Shown one piece after another: positions 8,619 to 16,513 of a stretch of DNA of 64,000 nucleotides. The notes beneath the pieces were generated by a model. It searched no databases. It was not told the DNA's origin and was given only the letters and a program-made list of their open reading frames with translations. The number at the start of each line of letters is the position of its first letter. Positions within the stretch are counted from its first letter, which is position 1. Origin of the DNA: CAYTGM01 sp964437365. GTDB taxonomy: Bacteria; Sumerlaeota; Sumerlaeia; SLMS01. The stretch is taken from positions 372,001 to 436,000 of the forward strand of contig CAYTGM010000001.1 in NCBI GenBank assembly GCA_964437365.1, read 5' to 3'. The position numbers were made by a program, and so were the translations under genes.

Positions 8619-9305
8619 ATGAGAGTAAAACATTCGATCTGGCAATGCATCAAGCGCGACTTCAAAGCCGCACTCGCCAACGACCCTGCCGCTCACGGTT
8701 TTCTCGCTCCCATCGAAGTCGCCCTCACTTATCCTGGGTTCCATGCGATCCTGATTCATAGATTTACACATCTGATCTATCGCATAGGAATTCCCTTTGT
8801 CCCGAGGGTAATGAGCATGATCAATCGATTCCTCACCGGTATCGAGATCCATCATGGGGCACAGATCGGTCCAGGGTTCTTTATCGATCACGGTATGGGA
8901 GTTGTCATCGGAGAAACCGCTGAGATTGGCGAAGACTGTATGCTCTTCCATGGCGTGACATTGGGCGGAACCGGCAAAGAAGTCGGCAAACGTCATCCAA
9001 CCCTTGAGGATGGAGTCGTGGTCGGCGCGGGCGCTAAAGTGCTCGGAGCCATCACCCTCGGAGAGAATTGCTACGTCGGTGGCAATTCCGTTGTACTTCA
9101 GGACGTCCCCTCAAACTCTACCGTCGTCGGAATTCCCGGCCGCGTTGTGAAGCGCGACGGGGTGCGGGTGGATCATTGTGATCACCCACTCGATCATACG
9201 CTGCCTGATCCGATTATAGACAGGTTCCGTCAGCAGGAAGATCGGATACGTGAGCTTGAGGAACAGCTTAAAGAAATCGCCGCACACAAGACAACGACGG
9301 GGTAA
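8619..9305 (+). CDS. cysE: Serine O-acetyltransferase
   Basis: Transfers acetyl from acetyl-CoA to L-serine, the first step of cysteine synthesis. The 228-residue product has the SAT N-terminal helices (FKAALANDPAA, YPGFHAILIHRFTHLIYR) and then the left-handed beta-helix with hexapeptide repeats. The active-site segment is FFIDHGMGVVIGETAEIGED, and FHGVTLGGTGKEVGKRHPT is conserved. The C-terminal coiled tail (RQQEDRIRELEEQLKEIA) is short. It begins 25 bases after the SIS protein and is followed 9 bases later by the metallo-hydrolase, so the three may be co-transcribed. Confidence 0.95.
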   Translation: MRVKHSIWQCIKRDFKAALANDPAAHGFLAPIEVALTYPGFHAILIHRFTHLIYRIGIPFVPRVMSMINRFLTGIEIHHGAQIGPGFFIDHGMGVVIGETAEIGEDCMLFHGVTLGGTGKEVGKRHPTLEDGVVVGAGAKVLGAITLGENCYVGGNSVVLQDVPSNSTVVGIPGRVVKRDGVRVDHCDHPLDHTLPDPIIDRFRQQEDRIRELEEQLKEIAAHKTTTG

Positions 9306-9314
9306 CGGATCACT

Positions 9315-10100
9315 TTGACCAAACCACTCAAAGTCACCGTCCTTGGTACTGGTACAAGCGCTGGTGTGCCCGTCATCGGCTGCGATTGCCCGACCTGCAC
9401 CTCCTCGGATCCAAACGACAACCGACTGCGCTCAAGCATCGTTCTCCGCGATGATCAACATACGATCCTCGTAGACTGCGGCAGTGATTTTCGAGAACAG
9501 GCTCTACGGTATCACATCAATCGACTTGATGTGATTCTCCTCACTCATGCTCATAGCGATCATGTGAGTGGTCTTGATGACATTCGCATCTATAACTGGC
9601 GCCAGGGGACGACGATCCCGTTCTACGGCAACAAAGAAGCCTTTGATTCCCTGAAGCGTCGCTTCGATTATATCTTCGCTCCGATGCAAACCGGAGGAGG
9701 CATTCCCCAGGTTGAGCTCAATGAAGTTTCGCAAACTTTTGAGTGTCTTGGACTCAAGATCACTCCACTTCCCGTGATGCATGGCGACTTGCCTGTTCTA
9801 GGCTTTCGCTTTGGCAACTTTGCGTATATCACCGATGCCAGCGAGGTTCCAAAAGAAACCCGTGAGAAGCTCAAAGGTGTCAAGTATCTGATTCTCAACG
9901 CACTCCGCTATCGTGATCATCCGACGCACCTGACGGTCGACCAGGCTGTTGAGATTGCACAAGAGGTTGGGGCCGAGCGCACCTGGTTTACGCATATCAC
10001 CCACGACCTTAAACACTCCGATGTGAATCAGCACCTCCCCGAAGGCATCCGCCTCGGATACGATGGGCTGGAATTCAATATCGAAGCAGAGACGGTTTAA
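9315..10100 (+). CDS. Metallo-beta-lactamase-fold hydrolase, PhnP-like
   Basis: The 261-residue protein carries the zinc motif THAHSDHVSGLDD (residues near 75-87) plus downstream HGD, TDAS and a terminal THITHDL histidine pair. The N-terminal VLGTGTSAGVPVIGCDCPTC is typical of the PhnP/cyclic-phosphodiesterase branch of the MBL superfamily. The cysteine cluster CDCPTC resembles the extra structural zinc site of PhnP. No phosphonate genes are nearby, so a role in C-P lyase metabolism is not implied. The start is TTG at 9315, 9 bases after cysE. Confidence 0.85.
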   Translation: MTKPLKVTVLGTGTSAGVPVIGCDCPTCTSSDPNDNRLRSSIVLRDDQHTILVDCGSDFREQALRYHINRLDVILLTHAHSDHVSGLDDIRIYNWRQGTTIPFYGNKEAFDSLKRRFDYIFAPMQTGGGIPQVELNEVSQTFECLGLKITPLPVMHGDLPVLGFRFGNFAYITDASEVPKETREKLKGVKYLILNALRYRDHPTHLTVDQAVEIAQEVGAERTWFTHITHDLKHSDVNQHLPEGIRLGYDGLEFNIEAETV

Positions 10101-10196
10101 TAGAACATGGCTCATCAGTTGGTGTGCGCCAAGGGGTATATATATGCGATCTAAAGAAATCGCCATTGGCTCGACCATGCACGACTAGCATTTCGC

Positions 10197-10946
10197 CTAG
10201 TACCCCTTGGGAACGATAATAACGTTGACTAAAAAGTCATCACTCTCCTTTGATAAATCATTTTCAAGACCTCTCGGATTCGATATCCAACCTTCCGGGT
10301 CATAAACGAAACAAATAAGTTTCTTACAGCCTTGATGCGCCTTATATCGTTCGGTATCAACTATTAATTGCTCCCCCAATTGCTTAGCTTTTAATGACAT
10401 TCTTGTTTTCTTCACTTCGATAATCATCTGATCGTTCTTCAGAAAAAAGTCCACTCGCGAGCATGAACCTGCGTAACTTGGAGTCCATTCCTCTGCTCGA
10501 ATATCGTCAAAATATAAGTGAAGCAAAGAGTGCAATAAATCCTGCGTATCATATTCATCATTAACTATCAAGGTATTTCGGTCAGAATATCTTGATCTCA
10601 TTTGTTTTGCTACAAGGTGAAAACGAGAGCATATCAACTGAACCAGTGAGAATGAATTTTCAGGGCCAGATGAAGCTGCTGATTCCACAATCAATTGCTT
10701 TCTCTCAGTCCATGGGAAGGGCTTACCACAATTCTCACAGTGTGTAGGAACTCTTGTTCCCCCAATTGCTATAATACCTTGTACATGGTAGTCACCTTTA
10801 ATAGGTTCGTTGCATCCGGGACATTGATGGATTGTCTTCTCACCACAAGTAGTGCAAAAATTCTTTCTGAATTGTGGCGACCGATTGTAACTATCTGTAG
10901 TTTGATGTCCGTTTAGGCAGACTTGTTGTATATCATAATAACCCAT
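10197..10946 (-). CDS. DUF2321 zinc-ribbon protein fused to a DpnII/MboI-like nuclease domain
   Basis: The 249-residue product starts at the ATG at 10946, preceded by AAGAAGG nine bases upstream, rather than at an earlier in-frame ATG. Residues 1-90 match DUF2321: YYDIQQVCLNGHQTTDSY, FRKNFCTTCGEKT, CPGCNEPIKGDYHV and HCENCGKPFPWTE, with four CxxC/CxxxxH-type zinc knuckles. The C-terminal part (LLHSLLHLYFDDIRAEEW, GSCSRVDFFL, MIIEVKKTR, ERYKAHQGCKKLICFVYDPE) resembles the DpnII/MboI-type PD-(D/E)XK nuclease found in conflict systems. The candidate catalytic set is the Asp in SRVDFFL and the Glu and Lys in IEVKK. Flanking sequence is more AT-rich than the core genes. A defence role is inferred from domains and the Fic neighbour. 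Confidence 0.75.
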   Translation of the reverse strand: MGYYDIQQVCLNGHQTTDSYNRSPQFRKNFCTTCGEKTIHQCPGCNEPIKGDYHVQGIIAIGGTRVPTHCENCGKPFPWTERKQLIVESAASSGPENSFSLVQLICSRFHLVAKQMRSRYSDRNTLIVNDEYDTQDLLHSLLHLYFDDIRAEEWTPSYAGSCSRVDFFLKNDQMIIEVKKTRMSLKAKQLGEQLIVDTERYKAHQGCKKLICFVYDPEGWISNPRGLENDLSKESDDFLVNVIIVPKGY

Positions 10947-11293
10947 TGAGTCGAACCTTCTTAAAATGTCGCAAACCACTCGGCTGTAGGCGAATGGTGC
11001 CAAGAAACGATGTAGAGGTTTATTCTGTTTGCCAATGCTTCTTAGTTGATATCCTAATATCGGCCAAATTTTTCGATGTAGCTCGATAAAGAGTTTGGTG
11101 ATCGAATCTTATATATGGCAAGGCGTCGACATAGTTACAACTCCTGTCCAGAACTTATATATCATTTACTCCATCAAACCATGCGTTTTTGTCCTCCATG
11201 TGAAGGTTGTATTTCGTATCTTCTCTTCAGATACCCAACATCTAATTTGTACGGTCCTGTTTGTCCGTGAACTATCACAAGCCGCCGGTCGGT
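10947..11293. other. AT-rich intergenic region between two accessory genes
   Basis: 347 bases between the DUF2321 gene start and the Fic gene end, both on the minus strand. No convincing coding frame, terminator or tRNA was seen. Composition is clearly more AT-rich than in the ribosomal region. It should hold the DUF2321 promoter, but no clear -35/-10 pair could be fixed. Confidence 0.4.
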
Positions 11294-12502
11294 TTATCCC
11301 TCTTCCCCAAGGATTCCCAGTAGAGCTTGAGTGACGGTCCTTTTAAGAGACTCCATATCGCCAACGTGTGCTAGTTGTATAGCTTCAAAATATGCTGGGG
11401 AATCCTCAAGCACAATACGCCTCTCAATGTTTAGGAGTTCCCTTGCTTGCTGCTCCATGATCAGTCTTGCAATTCGACCATTGCCATCTACGAAAGGGTG
11501 AATTTTTAGGAACTCGAAATGAAAGAATACAATTCTCCCGATTTTTGCATCTCGGTTTGCCCGCAGTGTATCTTCGTATTTCTCGCGCCAATTCATCAGG
11601 AGCGCGTCAACAAGGCTTGGAATCGCTTCTGGCTTGGGAGGGATATATCGAGCATTTTCAGGCATGGATCCTGGCGCCCCGATCCATACTCCAACGGTAC
11701 GAAGCATTCCAGATTGTTTGGCGATGGGTTCATCCATAAACATCGACCTGTGAATGAAACACAGCAAGTCATGGTCAAGGTGTTGGGTCAGAAAGGTAGT
11801 CTTTGCGGCAATATCTTTCTTGTCGGAACCCTCAGTTAGATCGGACACCATCGCTCTTGTGGCCATAGTTATTGCCGAATGAACTTGGTTTGGAAATAAT
11901 GATGCTGGCATCTTTTTAACAACTGCAGAATGAATCTCAGCCACATTTTTCGACAGGCCTGCAATCATTTCGGAATGGCGATCCATTGCAGAAGAAAGAT
12001 CGGATCCAAATTGGGAGATAAAGCTTGCTTGTTCTTCTGGTTTCATAGGGATGCGGAGATACTCTAATCGCATTCCATATCCGCGGGGACTATCAAGAAT
12101 TGTGCGGATAGCCTCTACATGATATATTCGGACCGTTGAAGCTGAGTCCATTGCGATCTTATTGAGAATGTCACGTTCTCGCGGGGTGAGGTGCTGATTA
12201 GTAAAGAACGCAATCCCTCGTGCTGCGTGCTTGGCAACTCCTATAAAATCACCTTCGAACTTTTTTTTGACTTTCTTAAACTTCTTTTCAGTAGAGGGGA
12301 AATAGCATGCGGCGATATATCGCCAGCCATTAAGTTCGAAAAGGACATCCTTGAGCCCATCTGGACCACCAAGAGGGCTTTGAGGATCAATCCTTTTAAA
12401 ACCTTCGCTGTGGAGTAGTGTGGCACAGAGGCGCTCAGATTGAGTGATCCCAAACCGCCAAGCCTTCAAGGCTGTTTCTGTAGGTTGATCAGTAAAGTCC
12501 AT
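11294..12502 (-). CDS. Fic-domain protein with an N-terminal nuclease-like domain
   Basis: The 402-residue protein has an intact Fic motif HPFVDGNGRIAR at residues 335-346, so it should be able to transfer AMP (or another phosphate-containing group) to a target. Residues 20-150 form a separate domain (RIDPQSPLGGPDGLKD, FKKVKKKFEGDFIGVAKHA, GIAFFTNQHL, VEAIRTILDSPRGYGMRLE). It resembles a restriction-endonuclease-fold module found on other conflict proteins, but the usual catalytic QxK is replaced by AACY, so it may be inactive. A possible inhibitory motif SDLTEG (220-225; pattern SxxxEG) precedes the Fic core. No antitoxin-like small gene is adjacent. The neighbour on the same strand is the DUF2321 nuclease. 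Confidence 0.8.
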   Translation of the reverse strand: MDFTDQPTETALKAWRFGITQSERLCATLLHSEGFKRIDPQSPLGGPDGLKDVLFELNGWRYIAACYFPSTEKKFKKVKKKFEGDFIGVAKHAARGIAFFTNQHLTPRERDILNKIAMDSASTVRIYHVEAIRTILDSPRGYGMRLEYLRIPMKPEEQASFISQFGSDLSSAMDRHSEMIAGLSKNVAEIHSAVVKKMPASLFPNQVHSAITMATRAMVSDLTEGSDKKDIAAKTTFLTQHLDHDLLCFIHRSMFMDEPIAKQSGMLRTVGVWIGAPGSMPENARYIPPKPEAIPSLVDALLMNWREKYEDTLRANRDAKIGRIVFFHFEFLKIHPFVDGNGRIARLIMEQQARELLNIERRIVLEDSPAYFEAIQLAHVGDMESLKRTVTQALLGILGEEG

Positions 12503-12848
12503 TCATTTCTTCTTCAGTACAAAAACTCATTCCATTTAATAATTTCATTTTCCTACCCTTTGAAGGGCAATCCATTTCACCCAGCAAGCCACAAAGTTAT
12601 CAAAGCTATTTCCTTTGATTTGATCAAAAATGAAATGTCTCAAACCATATAAATGACTAAAGATGATTGTTGGTAGTAGAACATTTGCTCCCAAATATAA
12701 TTGGTGGTGACTGCTTCAATAGCCGCTCGGTTGTCGAAGAAAACGTTGATAACAGTTATGTTGATGGAGAGGACTCAAGGCCAATACTGGATAACCCGAC
12801 TCTACCATAGAGTTACGTTGATGTTTGGTTGGTAGATCCTTATCACAA
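12503..12848. other. Intergenic region, nothing recognised
   Basis: 346 AT-rich bases upstream of the Fic gene. Short frames here show no protein-like composition. No tRNA, terminator or repeat was identified. The Fic promoter presumably lies in the part nearest 12502. Confidence 0.4.
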
Positions 12849-13388
12849 CTAGAATAATTCGTGCACTTTGGTCAAAAACTCTTCATCTAATTCTGGGGTT
12901 TCAGAGAAATCTAGACTTCTTGGGATAATTCCCTCCTCCCATTTTAGTTTTTCCTCTCTCGCATATCTCTGCCAGTATGTGTACCCTGTGGAGTGGTTGG
13001 CTATTGAAATACCAGCAAGTCTAGGATGGGCATCAAACAAACCTGGTTGAATAATACGACCAAGGACAGATACATCTTGGCCTTCCGTTACAATGATATC
13101 GTTCGTTATATATACAACATCCAAATAAGAGACAGGGTCATATGTCTCAACGGCAGTCCTAAAGTCCTGAACAAATAAAGTGAATTTTATCGCCTTCAGG
13201 TCGTATAGAGTAGTTATTCGTGGATTGTATACTTCCCCAGTAAATGCGTACAAATTCCCGTCTGCATACCTGCCAGGATCAACTGCGATGGTATCAATTG
13301 CGGCTCGCGTATCTACAGGGTAACTATACTTACACCCAGAAGAGATAACGACCAAAAAGATGAGCACAAACCAGTTTATTATCTGCAT
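12849..13388 (-). CDS. Lipoprotein of unknown function
   Basis: 179 residues with a signal sequence and a lipobox ending ISSGC (Cys19), so probably a lipid-anchored envelope protein. The ATG is preceded by AGGAT at suitable spacing. The mature part has alternating strands (VSYLDVVYITNDIIVTEGQDVSVLGRI) and could be an OB-like or small beta domain. No family was recognised. It is flanked by intergenic regions on both sides, so probably monocistronic. Confidence 0.6.
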   Translation of the reverse strand: MQIINWFVLIFLVVISSGCKYSYPVDTRAAIDTIAVDPGRYADGNLYAFTGEVYNPRITTLYDLKAIKFTLFVQDFRTAVETYDPVSYLDVVYITNDIIVTEGQDVSVLGRIIQPGLFDAHPRLAGISIANHSTGYTYWQRYAREEKLKWEEGIIPRSLDFSETPELDEEFLTKVHELF

Positions 13389-13618
13389 TGTTTATATCCT
13401 ATCGTTTCGATTTTATCTAGATTAGCCTACTTAAGGCGTCAAACGCTATTCGAAACCTGACTTGATTTGGTAACAACGGATCTTGCTAGACCTGTTTAAT
13501 ATCTAATTTCTATTTGGTTTTCTTCGCCAAGACGAAGTGCCTATCAACATCAAGTGGTTCCTGTTCGCGATTGTAGCTATTCTGAAGAAGTCTTCCACCC
13601 GCGCCGTCACCGGGGTTG

Positions 13619-13708
13619 GCTTGATGTCGGGTTAATGGGGGGATGATGGAGGGATGATCACGATCATCCCTCCGTTGAGTCGGCATTGGTTCGACATCAG
13701 GTATGATT
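13619..13708. repeat. 11-base-period dyad repeat, copy A
   Basis: The centre is a perfect palindrome: GGAGGGATGATC (13648-13659), AC, GATCATCCCTCC (13662-13673). On both sides the sequence continues in related 11-base steps (such as TTAATGGGGGG and ATGATGGAGGG on the left, TGAGTCGGCAT and TGGTTCGACAT on the right). It aligns over about 66 bases with copy B at 41819-41911 on the opposite strand. It lies in a non-coding gap of 476 bases upstream of 13865. Function is unknown. Confidence 0.7.
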
Positions 13709-13812
13709 GAGTGAGAAGGAATTAGGGTTGGCGAAGATTAGGCGAAATAGACACTTGACATCCTGACCCCATCCCGCATAGGTTCCTTCCCGCAGCTCAC
13801 AGTCGACTAAGA

Positions 13813-13856
13813 CCTCCTGCATCGTCTAGGAGGGGATTCTCGTCACTCACAGGAGG
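13813..13856 (+). promoter_or_regulatory. Possible translation switch: anti-SD with two competing AGGAGG partners
   Basis: CCTCCT at 13813-13818 can pair with AGGAGG at 13828-13833 (9-base loop) or with the true ribosome-binding site AGGAGG at 13851-13856, eight bases before the ATG at 13865. These two mutually exclusive pairings are the layout expected of a leader that opens or closes a start site. The pairing options are visible; regulation is inferred. Confidence 0.4.
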
Positions 13857-13864
13857 AATGACGC

Positions 13865-14572
13865 ATGGCACTGGTACGTCTTAAAGCCCCCTATGGTTCA
13901 GTCTCGGGTAAAATCGGAACCGGACCCGACGCATCTGTCGTCTACGAAGTAGATGGTCGGTCGATCCTTCGAAACAATGCCATCTCTCGTGATCCACAAA
14001 CCCTGCGCCAGCGGCTTCAGCGGGCGGGTGTCGAACAGGTCAGTAAAGTGTATCGCACGCTCTCCGTTCAGGAATCGGATTCCTGGCGAACCTATATACA
14101 GAATCTCCATGCCTTACAATGCCCAGGGATCAAGACACCAAAGCGTGGGTATGATGCGTTCCGTCAGATCAATATTCATCGGTTTGCGGCAGGGGAGGAG
14201 ATGACGCGGTTCGCGCCCCTGCCTGAGGTCTATTCGGCGGCGATCGCGACACCCGTGGTGACACTCGCTGATGAGAAAGAGCTTCGGGTGAGATTTGATC
14301 ATCCCTTCGCCGAAGGTACCGTGCGTTGGCGCGTTCATGTCACTCCTCCTTTGGATTTCGCGGGACAGTTTGCAAAACGCGATGCCTATCGATCGCCCAT
14401 GGCTGAACAGGGTGCGGGGTATTATGTTGGGAAAGGTTTTCTGGAGAACCTGGTTGTGCGAACCGATTGGAAATACCAGATGGGAAAAACTCTTGGGGTT
14501 AAAGTCATGGTTTTGTCGGCAGACTTTGTTCCCGGAGGCGAGTCCGTCTATCGGCGGTTAGAGGTCAATTGA
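13865..14572 (+). CDS. Hypothetical protein, possible structural (phage-tail-like) protein
   Basis: 235 residues with no signal peptide or membrane segment. The segment VYEVDGRSILRNNAISRDPQ followed by TLRQRLQRAGVEQVSKVYRTL and SDSWRTYIQ resembles the short opening module of DUF6266-like and other phage or secreted structural proteins. In those, a glycine-rich start is followed by an 'R..NP.T..Q..QR..F......L......W' pattern. The C-terminal half is beta-rich and unrecognised. A perfect ribosome-binding site precedes it. It converges on and overlaps the next gene by 15 bases. Confidence 0.55.
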   Translation: MALVRLKAPYGSVSGKIGTGPDASVVYEVDGRSILRNNAISRDPQTLRQRLQRAGVEQVSKVYRTLSVQESDSWRTYIQNLHALQCPGIKTPKRGYDAFRQINIHRFAAGEEMTRFAPLPEVYSAAIATPVVTLADEKELRVRFDHPFAEGTVRWRVHVTPPLDFAGQFAKRDAYRSPMAEQGAGYYVGKGFLENLVVRTDWKYQMGKTLGVKVMVLSADFVPGGESVYRRLEVN

Positions 14573-15148
14573 AGCAACGATGATCAGGAAGATGATCCAG
14601 TTTTTCACCGTATTGCGGTCGAAAAACGCATAGCTTAGCAATGCAACCGAATAGGTATAAACTGAGGAGAAATCACGTTTCTGAGGGGGAGCAGAAAAAC
14701 CATCTATTCTTGCCCGCAAAATTTCTTCAAGGGTCGCCAGTTGCTGGTCACGAAGATTTCCCAGCTCTCTCGTCACTTCAGATGCCGTGAGTGTGCCATC
14801 TCCTTTCAGTTCATTAATCTTTTCAGAAACAAGTTTTGTATACTCATCTGAATATTCATCTGCTACATCCTGGAGGGTTTTACCCTTTTCTGAATCTTTA
14901 CTATGCTTTTCGCCAAGGAGTTCTTCAATGAGTGACTCTGCCGATTTATCAAATGAGTCTGTAGCATTTGACATTGCCTCTGCACTGCTGATTTTCACCT
15001 GTATAGAACTCGGGTCACCTGCATTACCGGAGCCTTTGACGGGATTAACTGTCTGAGAATGAGAGAGGCCCCCGGACAGCACAAGGATACAGAGAAAAAC
15101 CAGACTTGAAAATGCGAAGCGTTTCTTTGACTCAAAATAAGAATTCAT
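14558..15148 (-). CDS. Secreted or membrane-anchored protein of unknown function
   Basis: 196 residues with an N-terminal signal sequence (hydrophobic stretch SSLVFLCILVLSGGL, probable cleavage after SHSQ), an acidic helical middle rich in Glu/Lys, and a hydrophobic C-terminal stretch (NWIIFLIIVASI) that may anchor it in the membrane. A strong AGGAGAG site lies nine bases before the ATG. No family recognised. The last 15 bases overlap the convergent gene ending at 14572. Confidence 0.6.
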   Translation of the reverse strand: MNSYFESKKRFAFSSLVFLCILVLSGGLSHSQTVNPVKGSGNAGDPSSIQVKISSAEAMSNATDSFDKSAESLIEELLGEKHSKDSEKGKTLQDVADEYSDEYTKLVSEKINELKGDGTLTASEVTRELGNLRDQQLATLEEILRARIDGFSAPPQKRDFSSVYTYSVALLSYAFFDRNTVKNWIIFLIIVASIDL

Positions 15149-15190
15149 TGATTTAGCTCTCCTAGAAGTCTTTGATACTCGAGTCTGTAT

Positions 15191-15221
15191 ATAAAAATGC
15201 CGGACCCAATTGAGCCCGGCA
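15191..15221 (-). terminator. Intrinsic terminator after the small lipoprotein gene
   Basis: Read on the minus strand, a stem TGCCGG...CCGGCA (arms 15216-15221 and 15198-15203) is followed directly by TTTTTAT. It lies 24 bases after the stop codon of the gene at 15245-15475. Stem, U-run and position all fit. Confidence 0.8.
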
Positions 15222-15244
15222 CGACAAGTTCAGGTGGTCACTGT

Positions 15245-15475
15245 TCAGGTTGCATCATCGATTTCGTCTTCGACTTCTTCAGCTGCTTCATCGACTGCAT
15301 CTTCGGCGTCTTCAGCGGCTTCTTCCAGATTGTCGCCGGCCTGTTCTGCTGTTTCTTCAATATTGTCGCCGACTTTTTCTGCGCTGGGACCGTTCTTATG
15401 GCCGCAGGAAGTGAGTAGAAGGGCTACTGAGAATACTACTGCCGTGATTAATCCGAACGTTAACTTGTTCAACAT
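15245..15475 (-). CDS. Small acidic lipoprotein
   Basis: 76 residues from the ATG at 15475, which has AGGAAAGG upstream. A hydrophobic signal ends in the lipobox LLTSC, then GHKNGPSAEKVGD leads into a repetitive amphipathic helix rich in Glu, Asp and Ala with a heptad-like pattern (EETAEQAGDNLEEAAEDAED). It resembles in general form small stress-related or YtxH-like envelope lipoproteins, but no specific family can be assigned. It has its own terminator, so it is probably monocistronic. Confidence 0.7.
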   Translation of the reverse strand: MLNKLTFGLITAVVFSVALLLTSCGHKNGPSAEKVGDNIEETAEQAGDNLEEAAEDAEDAVDEAAEEVEDEIDDAT

Positions 15476-16021
15476 ATTATACCTTTCCTTTTGAGGGGTG
15501 ATTTGTTTCAAGGTTCATTGAGCTCTAGTGAGAACTCTTTAGTCATTCACGAGAAGCAGGAGGCTCCTCGCTCTGATCTGAGGTCGTCGGCGACGAGTGA
15601 TGCCGGATATCAGCTGGTCCGATCTGCTTTTCCAACCTTAATGAAGGATCACAATGCAATGCACTGTCACCTTTCCCAAGCATGTCATCCACGGATGGAG
15701 AGTTTCTTGAGAGTTTCTCGACTTGATAGCGAACCTTTACTCAACAAGGAAGCAAATCTGGTGCCGGCCTTTGCTGGGGTGTCTTCTCGGTAACCCGACT
15801 TCCCGGTTGTTCAACCAATCACTTTTCTTGGCTGACGATGTCGTTGGGAACTTCTTGATTCTTGCTATCGCTTGTCGTGTGTATACATATGGGCTGGGGC
15901 CGTTCGGTCCATCCAGTGAGTCGTATATATTGGTGAAAAATGTCGTTCATGACTCTTGTGCTTCCCGCCTGGCAAGTAACCAGATAGTGAGATTACGGTA
16001 TCGGTCTGCTGAGGCAACTCT
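15476..16021. other. 546-base gap, nothing recognised
   Basis: Region between the small lipoprotein start and the end of the next minus-strand gene. Open frames on the plus strand (15491-15793, 15723-16028) lack protein-like composition and good start signals. No tRNA or strong hairpin was identified. It should contain the promoter of the gene ending at 15245. Confidence 0.4.
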
Positions 16022-16513
16022 TCACTGAATGGGAACGGCGATAAGGATTCGCTCTCTGGGGTTGTTGTAAATCAATCTCTTGCCGGAGAGGGGCATGGAC
16101 TGTAGAATGAGGATTCGTCGTGATGACTTTTCTCCCTGGCGGAGTATCATCGGGCTATTGAACTTTGAACGATAGGCATTCTGTTCCCCAAGCTTATAAA
16201 GGCTCTGGGAGGGATCTCCTGGTTGAACAAGTGCAAGGTCGCCCAGCTCGATCGTGACGCTGGGTTGATCACGGTTATAGACAGAGAGAATAATCTCACT
16301 TTTGTCTGCGCGAGCGTGCATTCCAACGCCCTGCTGGAAAGAGGTGGGCTCTGTATAGTCACGGTTGTATGCCGAGACCTGGATTTCCTCTTTTGATTTC
16401 TGCAGCACTTCAGTTGTGGGGTCGACCTTTGGTGTTTTCCCGCCACAAGAGGAAAGAATCATGGTTGTCAGAAAAGATATCAGGGTCAGGGTGAATGGAT
16501 AAGCCTTATTCAT
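16022..16513 (-). CDS. Lipoprotein of unknown function, paired with a Ser/Thr kinase
   Basis: 163 residues with a signal sequence and lipobox ILSSC. The mature region shows beta-strand-rich sequence (SEIILSVYNRDQPSVTIELGDLALV; RILILQSMPLSGKRLIY) that looks like a domain with a repeated 'YNRD' motif (residues near 50 and 79). The family is not recognised. Its ATG abuts the stop codon of the upstream kinase gene, so the two are very likely co-transcribed and translationally coupled. This suggests an envelope partner for the kinase. Confidence 0.65.
   Translation of the reverse strand: MNKAYPFTLTLISFLTTMILSSCGGKTPKVDPTTEVLQKSKEEIQVSAYNRDYTEPTSFQQGVGMHARADKSEIILSVYNRDQPSVTIELGDLALVQPGDPSQSLYKLGEQNAYRSKFNSPMILRQGEKSSRRILILQSMPLSGKRLIYNNPRERILIAVPIQ

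Noticed and set aside
10146..10163. Small GCGAT/ATCGC hairpin after the MBL gene
   Set aside because: Only a 5-bp stem with no U-run; not convincing as terminator.
11095..11334. Plus-strand 79-codon frame in the gap before the Fic gene
   Set aside because: No ribosome-binding site, no recognisable domain, and it overlaps the Fic 3' end.
15197..15418. Plus-strand Cys/Phe-rich open frame
   Set aside because: Exactly antisense to the small acidic lipoprotein gene, which has a lipobox, ribosome-binding site and terminator.
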